From Thiohalospira sp051746205 (lineage in GTDB: Bacteria > Pseudomonadota > Gammaproteobacteria > Thiohalospirales > Thiohalospiraceae), in NCBI GenBank assembly GCA_051746205.1, contig JBNJEU010000057.1:1-10557 (forward strand): 10,557 bases of DNA, read 5' to 3'. Under the pieces are notes generated by a model. The model did no database searches, had not been told where the DNA came from, and saw only the letters and a program-made list of their open reading frames with translations. Below are positions 6,446 through 10,557 of this stretch, piece after piece (the stretch's first letter is position 1; every line of letters starts with the position of its first letter). Made by a program: the position numbers and the translations under genes.

Positions 6446-7423
6446 TCAAATCCGGAGTTCGGCCCGGGGGTCGAACTCGGTGTACTGGTCGCGCAGCTGT
6501 TCATACAGACGGCGCTGTTCGTCGGTATGGGCCGGCGGAGCCTGGACCTGCAGACGCAGGTACTGGTCCCCGGGACTCTTGCCCGGCAGGCCCCGCCCCT
6601 TGAGGCGCAGGCGCTGGCCGCTGCGCGACCCGGCGGGGATCTTCATGTCGACTGTTCCGCCGAGGGTCGGCACCGGCACCGTGGCGCCGAGGGCGGCCTC
6701 CCACGGGGCGAGCGGCAGCTCCAGGGTCAGGTCGCGACCCTCCACCGAGTAGAGGGGGTGGGGCTGGAACTCCACCTCCAGGTAGAGATCGCCGGCCGGA
6801 CCGCCACCGGGGCCCGGGGCGCCCTGGCCCGCCAGACGGATGCGCTGACCGGCGGTGATCCCCTTCGGGATGCGCACGTCCAGCCGCCGCTGGCGCCGCG
6901 CCAGTCGGCCCCGGGCGTCGTACTCCGGGATCTCGAGGGTCACGCCGCGCGTGCCGCCGTGGTAGCTGTCCTCCAGGGCGATGGCGATCCGGGCGTGGTG
7001 GTCCTCGCCGGCCATGCCGTGGGCGCCGCCGAAACCGCCGCGCGGCCCGTGGCTCGCGCGCCCCCCGGCCATGTCGGGCCCGAAGGGACTGCCGCCGCCG
7101 AACATCTGCTCGAAGAAGTCGGAGAAACCGGCCCCGGCGAAACCGCCGCCGCGAAACTCGAAGCCGGTGTCCCAGTCCGGTGGCGGACGGAAATCCTGAC
7201 CCTCGCGCCAGTTGGCGCCCAACTGGTCGTAGGCCGCCCGCTTCTCCGGATCGGAGAGGACCTCGTACGCCTCGCCGACCGCCTTGAAGCGATCCTCGGC
7301 GTCCGCCTCCTCGCTGACGTCCGGATGGTACTTCCGGGCCAGCCGGCGGTACGCCTTCTTGATCGCGTCCTGGGTGGCGTCGCGGTCGACCCCGAGGACC
7401 TGGTAGTAATCCTTGTATTCCAT
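6446..7423 (-). CDS. cbpA: CbpA-like J-domain co-chaperone (DnaJ family, no zinc finger)
   Basis: Co-chaperone of 325 residues that should stimulate the ATPase of DnaK and hand it substrates. The J-domain covers residues 5-70, with the essential HPD at 33-35 (YHPDV). A Gly/Phe-rich linker runs from about 85 to 135. Then come the two beta-sandwich substrate-binding domains with no CxxCxGxG repeats, which separates CbpA (class B) from DnaJ. E. coli CbpA is about 306 residues. CbpA binds curved DNA in E. coli, but that cannot be inferred here. The gene lies between two hsp20 genes in one orientation, so holdase and DnaK co-chaperone are made together. The ribosome site is weak (GGTAACGGC directly before the ATG), so its translation may depend on the upstream gene. 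A GC-rich hairpin precedes it at 7450-7469. Confidence 0.9.
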   Translation of the reverse strand: MEYKDYYQVLGVDRDATQDAIKKAYRRLARKYHPDVSEEADAEDRFKAVGEAYEVLSDPEKRAAYDQLGANWREGQDFRPPPDWDTGFEFRGGGFAGAGFSDFFEQMFGGGSPFGPDMAGGRASHGPRGGFGGAHGMAGEDHHARIAIALEDSYHGGTRGVTLEIPEYDARGRLARRQRRLDVRIPKGITAGQRIRLAGQGAPGPGGGPAGDLYLEVEFQPHPLYSVEGRDLTLELPLAPWEAALGATVPVPTLGGTVDMKIPAGSRSGQRLRLKGRGLPGKSPGDQYLRLQVQAPPAHTDEQRRLYEQLRDQYTEFDPRAELRI

Positions 7424-7449
7424 GCCGTTACCGGTTGTCTGAAAATCGG

Positions 7450-7469
7450 GGGGCGGGCGGACCCGCCCC
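7450..7469 (-). terminator. Hairpin between hsp20 and cbpA (possible partial terminator)
   Basis: A perfect 8-bp GC stem, GGGGCGGG with CCCGCCCC, around a 4-base loop. Read leftward it is followed by CCG and then ATTTTC, so the T-run is short and displaced. It may act as a leaky terminator or as a barrier to 3' exonucleases, keeping hsp20 mRNA more abundant than cbpA mRNA. It begins 12 bases beyond the hsp20 stop codon. Confidence 0.45.
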
Positions 7470-7481
7470 GGTGGTCGGGAC

Positions 7482-7925
7482 TCAGCTCTCCACGGTGATC
7501 TTCCGTGGCTGGACCTTCTCCTGCTTCGGGATCACCACCTCCAGCACGCCGTTCTTCGAGCGCGCCTTGATGTTCTCGGCATCGGCGGTGTCCGGCAGGG
7601 TGAAGCGGCGGAAGAAGGAGCCACGGATGCGTTCCACGCGCTTGTAGTCGCCCTCGCCTTGCTCGTGATCCTCACTGCGCTCGCCCTTGATGGTGAGCAC
7701 GCCGTTTTCCATGTCCACCTGGATGTTCTCCGGGTCGACGCCGGGGATGTCGGCGTGGACCACCCACTGATTGGCCTCGTCGCGGACATCCACGGCGGGA
7801 ACCCAGTCACTGGCGACGATCCCGCCGCTCTCCTCGCTGCGTTCGTGGGCATTCTCGAAGAGCCGATCCATCTCGCGACGGACCTCTTCCAGGGCGTTCC
7901 AGGGACGATAGCGAACCATGTTCAT
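7482..7925 (-). CDS. Small heat shock protein, Hsp20/alpha-crystallin family (first copy)
   Basis: Holdase chaperone of 147 residues, a usual length for bacterial class A Hsp20 (IbpA type). The N-terminus, MVRYRPWNALEEVRREMDRLF, is the common form of this class. The alpha-crystallin domain covers about residues 40-133 and contains A-x-x-x-NGVLEVVIPK at 121-134. The C-terminus has ITV at 143-145, a variant of the I-x-I motif. I chose the ATG at 7925, with AGGAGG seven bases upstream, over a longer frame reaching 7976 that would encode a non-conserved leader. A second in-frame ATG lies two codons later. It is the first gene of a leftward operon with cbpA and a second hsp20. The region upstream has a candidate heat-shock promoter and a structured leader. 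Confidence 0.93.
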   Translation of the reverse strand: MNMVRYRPWNALEEVRREMDRLFENAHERSEESGGIVASDWVPAVDVRDEANQWVVHADIPGVDPENIQVDMENGVLTIKGERSEDHEQGEGDYKRVERIRGSFFRRFTLPDTADAENIKARSKNGVLEVVIPKQEKVQPRKITVES

Positions 7926-7928
7926 GGT

Positions 7929-7986
7929 GATTCCTCCTGCGGTTTTCGGTTGGACATCGAATGTAATGCGCTTCACACATCGATGT
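7929..7986 (-). promoter_or_regulatory. Candidate RNA thermometer in the hsp20 leader
   Basis: In the leader RNA, GAU-G-UCC (7952-7958) can pair with GGAAUC (7929-7934), covering part of the ribosome site with a single bulged G. This resembles ROSE elements, where a bulged G faces the Shine-Dalgarno sequence and melts on heating. A competing hairpin, ACATCGA with TCGATGT (7980-7986 with 7954-7960), uses the same bases and would free the ribosome site. The pairings are read by eye; energies were not computed, and the overall sequence is not a clear ROSE match. Confidence 0.3.
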
Positions 7987-8007
7987 AGGTCCGGCGGCCC
8001 GCTTTTT

Positions 8008-8035
8008 CAATGGGGAAAGAAAAGGACGGCACAAC
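8008..8035 (-). promoter_or_regulatory. Candidate sigma32 (heat-shock) promoter for the hsp20 operon
   Basis: Read leftward, CCCCATTG (8008-8015) matches the sigma32 -10 consensus CCCCATNT except at the last base. GTTGTGC (8029-8035) sits 13 bases upstream but keeps only the TTG core of CTTGAAA, so the -35 is weak. It would give a leader of about 75 bases. A TATAAA at 8102-8107 (leftward) is an alternative sigma70 -10 without a good -35. Confidence 0.35.
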
Positions 8036-8100
8036 ATCTAGGGGGTGGGGTGGTGCGAAAAGATGCTCCCGAGGGGGTTCTTCGGACTCGCCAGACCGGG

Positions 8101-8175
8101 TTTTATAGGGTGTTGATCGGTCTGATTATTAGTGTTTTCTTATTGTGTAACACCTTGACTTTAAATATTTAAAAG
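8101..8175. repeat. AT-rich island with inverted repeats
   Basis: About 75 bp are far richer in A and T than the rest of this GC-rich window. GGTGTT (8109-8114) is inverted as AACACC (8149-8154); GTGTT (8132-8136) is another copy of the same arm. GTGT-A-ACAC is a 9-bp palindrome at 8145-8153, and TTAAATATTTAA at 8161-8172 is a perfect 12-bp palindrome. There is no open frame of note. It may be a binding site for a regulator or a nucleoid protein, or an upstream activator region for nrdJ. Confidence 0.45.
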
Positions 8176-8212
8176 GGTGTGGGCGTGTTTTGTACAGATG
8201 CCCGGTCGGCGG

Positions 8213-8242
8213 TTGACACCCCCCCGCCGCGCGGCGTTAAAT
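8213..8242 (+). promoter_or_regulatory. Sigma70-like promoter of nrdJ
   Basis: TTGACA (8213-8218) is a perfect -35. TTAAAT (8237-8242), 18 bases further on, matches the -10 at 4 of 6 positions. The spacer is extremely GC-rich (CCCCCCC followed by GCCGCGCGGCG), which could make opening sensitive to supercoiling or to an activator. Transcription would start near 8249, leaving a leader of about 100 bases before the nrdJ ATG, with GGAGAG as ribosome site. Confidence 0.6.
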
Positions 8243-8256
8243 ACTCGCACGGTTCA

Positions 8257-8272
8257 ACCCTACATCTTGTGT
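8257..8272 (+). promoter_or_regulatory. Candidate NrdR box
   Basis: ACCCTACATCTTGTGT matches the NrdR consensus acaCwAtATaTwGtgT at 13 of 16 positions. NrdR is the zinc-ribbon/ATP-cone repressor of bacterial ribonucleotide reductase genes. The site starts about 8 bp past the expected transcription start of nrdJ, where a bound repressor would block initiation. NrdR boxes usually come in pairs a few helical turns apart; I see no good second box at the usual spacing, which lowers the confidence. Confidence 0.5.
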
Positions 8273-8352
8273 CCGCCGTGGCGGGCATCACAGGGCCTGT
8301 CAACCCCCGTGAACGGGTCCGTCAACAACCAACGCAATGGAGAGCCAGCCCC

Positions 8353-10557
8353 ATGAGCACCCCCCGCCCCAAGGTCGTGCCCACCGAGGTGAAGAGCATC
8401 CCGATCCAGCCCGCCTCGGAAGACATCTGGGACAAGAAGTACCGCTTGAAGACCAAGGACGAGCAGATCATCGACGGCAGCGTCGACGAGACCTACCAGC
8501 GCGTGGCCCGCGCGCTGGCAGAGGTCGAGGAGACGGCGGAGAAGCAGGAGGAGTGGTACGAGAAGTTCCTCTGGGCCCTGCGCCACGGCGCCATCCCCGC
8601 CGGCCGCATCACCTCCAACGCCGGCGCGCTGGCCTACAAGCCGGCCACCTCGACCATCAACTGCACCGTCTCCGGCACCATCCGCGACTCCATGGACGAC
8701 ATCCTGGAAAAGGTCCACGAGGCGGGGCTGACGCTCAAGGCGGGCTGCGGAATCGGCTATGAATTCAGTACCCTGCGCCCGAAGGGCGCCTTCGTTGCCG
8801 GCGCCGGGGCGTACACCTCCGGGCCGATGTCGTTCATGGATATCTACGACCGCATGTGCTTCACCGTCAGCTCCGCCGGCGGTCGTCGCGGCGCGCAGAT
8901 GGGCACCTTCGACATCGGCCACCCCGATGTCATGGACTTCATCCGCGCCAAGCGCGAGGACGGTCGCCTGCGCCAGTTCAACCTGTCGCTGCTGATCACC
9001 CGCGAGTTCATGGAGGCGGTGCAGAACAACGACTGGTGGAAGCTCGCCTTCCCGGTGAACCCGAAGGAGGCGGAGCTGGAGGGGCTCGACCTGAACGACC
9101 CGGAGCAGGTGATCTGGCGCGACTGGCCGAACAAGGACGACTACATCACCAACGACGACGGGCTGGTGGCGTGCCGCGTCTACAAGACCATCAAGGCGCG
9201 GCGGTTGTGGGACATGATCATGACCTCCACCTATGACTACGCGGAGCCGGGGTTCATCCTCATCGACAAGGTGAACGAGATGAACAACAACTGGTTCTGC
9301 GAGACCATCCGCGCGACCAACCCTTGTGTGACCGCCGATACCTGGGTGCAGACCAGCGAGGGCCCGCGTCAGGTGGCTGAACTCGTCGGCCGACCGTTCA
9401 CCGCGTTGGTCGATGGCCAGCCACACGCCAGCGGAGCCGAAGGATTCTTCCGCACCGCCACCAAGTCGGTGGTGCGTCTGCGTACGGCGGAAGGCCACAG
9501 TCTGAGGTTGACGGAAGACCATCGGGTGCGTCGGGTCACCACCTTTACCCGCTACACCACCGACACTGAATGGTGCACGGCGGGCGAACTGCGGACCGGG
9601 GATCAGGTGTTGCTCAACGATCACCGCGAGCACGCTGAATGGTCCGGTGCCCTCGACGAGGGGGAGGGCTACCTGCTCGGCTTGCTGGTGGGGGACGGCA
9701 CCCTGAAGGCGGACAAGGCGGTCCTCTCGGTCTGGGAGACCGCCGCCGAGGCCAATGGCACGGCCGGTGGCCTCAGTGATGGCGCCCGAGCGGTGATGGC
9801 GCGTGCCGAGAGTGCTGCTCGTGATCTTGGACATCGCGCTGATTTCGCCGGCTGGCAGCATGTCGGCGGGCGTGGCGAATACCGCCTGTCCACCGCCGCG
9901 CTCAAGGGTCTGGCCGGGGAGTACGGTCTGGCGCCGGGGGCGAAGTCGATCACACCGGCCCTGGAGCGCAGCTCGTCGGCTGGCCACTGCGGCTTCTTGC
10001 GCGGCTTGTTCGATGCCGACGGTTCGGTTCAGGGCAGCCAGACCAAGGGCGTCAGCGTGCGTCTGGCTCAGTCCGACATGGATCGTCTGGAAGCCGCCCA
10101 GCGGATGCTGCTGCGCCTGGGCATCAACTCGACCCTCTACCGCGACCGCCGGGCTGCGGGAACGACCGAACTCCCCGATGGCCAGGGCGGCAGCCGGGTC
10201 TATACGACCCGCGCCCAGCACGAACTGGTGATCAGCGGCGAGAATCTGGCTCGCTTTTGCGATGTGGTTGGTTTCGGTGATAGCGACAAACAGGGTCGGC
10301 TAGAGGCCAGCCTGGACAACTACTGCCGTCGTCTCAATCGGGAACGCTTCGTCGCCCGGGTGGTCGCGGTGGAGGCCGACGGCATTGAGGACGTCTACGA
10401 CGTTCAGGTTCCCGGCATCAACACCTTCGATGCCAATGGCCTGCACGCCCACAATTGCGGAGAACAGCCCTTGCCGCCGTACGGCGCCTGCCTGCTGGGC
10501 TCCATCAACCTGACCAAATTCGTCCGCGAGCCGTTCACCGAGAACGCCCACTTCGAC
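8353..10557 (+). CDS. nrdJ: Adenosylcobalamin-dependent (class II) ribonucleotide reductase with intein; 3' end cut by window
   Basis: Reduces ribonucleotides to deoxyribonucleotides using a thiyl radical made from vitamin B12 coenzyme, needing neither oxygen nor a separate radical subunit. 735 codons are visible: extein residues 1-324, an intein at 325-701, and extein again from 702. C104 (STINCTV) matches the N-terminal redox cysteine. C702 in CGEQPLPPYGAC matches the radical cysteine of class II enzymes (C322 in the Thermotoga maritima enzyme) and C713 the partner cysteine 11 residues later (C333 there). STLRPKGAFVAGAGAYTSG is typical of NrdJ. There is no N-terminal ATP-cone in the visible part. 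The start at 8353 follows GGAGAG; an ATG at 8337 is in another frame. Removing the intein would rejoin the highly conserved sequence ATNP/CGEQPLPPYG. The B12-binding and C-terminal parts lie outside the window. Confidence 0.92.
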   Translation, partial: MSTPRPKVVPTEVKSIPIQPASEDIWDKKYRLKTKDEQIIDGSVDETYQRVARALAEVEETAEKQEEWYEKFLWALRHGAIPAGRITSNAGALAYKPATSTINCTVSGTIRDSMDDILEKVHEAGLTLKAGCGIGYEFSTLRPKGAFVAGAGAYTSGPMSFMDIYDRMCFTVSSAGGRRGAQMGTFDIGHPDVMDFIRAKREDGRLRQFNLSLLITREFMEAVQNNDWWKLAFPVNPKEAELEGLDLNDPEQVIWRDWPNKDDYITNDDGLVACRVYKTIKARRLWDMIMTSTYDYAEPGFILIDKVNEMNNNWFCETIRATNPCVTADTWVQTSEGPRQVAELVGRPFTALVDGQPHASGAEGFFRTATKSVVRLRTAEGHSLRLTEDHRVRRVTTFTRYTTDTEWCTAGELRTGDQVLLNDHREHAEWSGALDEGEGYLLGLLVGDGTLKADKAVLSVWETAAEANGTAGGLSDGARAVMARAESAARDLGHRADFAGWQHVGGRGEYRLSTAALKGLAGEYGLAPGAKSITPALERSSSAGHCGFLRGLFDADGSVQGSQTKGVSVRLAQSDMDRLEAAQRMLLRLGINSTLYRDRRAAGTTELPDGQGGSRVYTTRAQHELVISGENLARFCDVVGFGDSDKQGRLEASLDNYCRRLNRERFVARVVAVEADGIEDVYDVQVPGINTFDANGLHAHNCGEQPLPPYGACLLGSINLTKFVREPFTENAHFD
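9325..10455 (+). mobile_element. Intein with LAGLIDADG homing endonuclease inside nrdJ
   Basis: A 377-residue, in-frame protein intron that should cut itself out and ligate the two NrdJ parts. Splicing residues are all present: Cys1 (C325, in CVTADTWV), the block B T-x-x-H (T387, H390), a block F Asp (D683, in VYDVQV), the C-terminal His-Asn (H700, N701), and C702 as the +1 nucleophile. The endonuclease core shows two LAGLIDADG motifs: YLLGLLVGDG at residues 440-449 and FLRGLFDADG at 548-557. Both keep the acidic residue needed for cleavage, so the element may still be able to home into empty alleles. It uses more T-ending codons (CGT, GGT, GCT, GAT) than the flanking extein, a sign of transfer. 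Splicing activity itself cannot be seen from sequence. Confidence 0.93.

Noticed and set aside
6426..6449. Upstream TTG start for the second hsp20, overlapping the cbpA stop
   Set aside because: The ATG at 6425 has an excellent AGGAGG at the right spacing, which would otherwise lie inside the coding sequence. The extra residues are not typical of the family.
6527..7498. A rightward frame of 323 codons opposite cbpA
   Set aside because: The opposite strand encodes a complete J-domain protein with the HPD motif; this frame has no recognisable features.
7976..7991. A second NrdR-like site on the hsp20 side (ACACATCGATGTAGGT)
   Set aside because: It resembles part of the 8257 site but matches the NrdR consensus poorly and lies about 280 bp away, beyond plausible pairing. 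It is better explained as an arm of the hsp20 leader hairpin.
8250..8352. Cobalamin riboswitch in the nrdJ leader
   Set aside because: B12-dependent enzymes can have one, but the leader is only about 100 bases and I see no B12-box-like core. Its only clear structure is a small CCCGT/ACGGG hairpin and a repeated GTCAAC.
8260..10221. A leftward open frame of 653 codons antisense to nrdJ
   Set aside because: It overlaps the NrdJ extein and intein frame, whose catalytic and splicing motifs are clear. The antisense product is repetitive in composition and resembles nothing known.
9325..10455. Frameshift or insertion breaking nrdJ
   Set aside because: The extra 1131 bases are an exact multiple of three, have no stop codon, and carry all intein splicing and endonuclease motifs.

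Overview
The window is GC-rich, densely coded bacterial chromosome. It carries soeABC-type sulfite dehydrogenase genes, a small protein resembling sulfur oxygenase reductase (SOR), a heat-shock cluster and a vitamin B12-dependent ribonucleotide reductase. This mix suggests a sulfur-oxidising gammaproteobacterium, perhaps of the Chromatiales/Ectothiorhodospiraceae type. That placement is inferred from gene content and composition; no rRNA or other marker gene is present.

Layout. (1) 1-318, minus: the first 106 codons of moaA (molybdenum cofactor synthesis), cut by the window edge. (2) 319-540: a divergent intergenic region with two clear inverted repeats. (3) 541-5145, plus: soeA-soeB-soeC, a tightly spaced operon for a membrane-bound, cytoplasm-facing molybdo-iron-sulfur enzyme that oxidises sulfite to sulfate, closed by an 18-bp terminator hairpin. 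(4) 5314-5757, minus: a 147-residue protein that keeps an SOR-like iron-site pattern (HxxxH plus Glu) but has only about half the length of SOR; it has its own promoter and terminator. (5) 5928-7925, minus: hsp20 - cbpA (DnaJ-like) - hsp20, a small chaperone operon with a terminator and a possible RNA thermometer in its leader. (6) 7926-8352: a 427-bp regulatory region between divergent genes, holding a candidate heat-shock promoter, an AT-rich island, a sigma70-like promoter and a candidate NrdR box. (7) 8353-10557, plus: nrdJ, class II ribonucleotide reductase, interrupted by a 377-residue intein with a two-motif LAGLIDADG homing endonuclease. The intein sits directly before the predicted catalytic thiyl-radical cysteine. 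nrdJ runs off the right edge.

How the parts fit. MoaA makes the precursor of the molybdopterin cofactor that SoeA needs, so its divergent placement makes functional sense. The SOR-like protein lies just beyond the soe operon and may add another sulfur-related or iron-dependent activity, though its reaction is unknown. The heat-shock cluster and nrdJ form two separate units driven from the shared 427-bp region.

The most unusual items are the half-length SOR-like protein, the intein placed at the radical cysteine, the candidate RNA thermometer before the first hsp20 gene, and the perfect palindrome between moaA and soeA.
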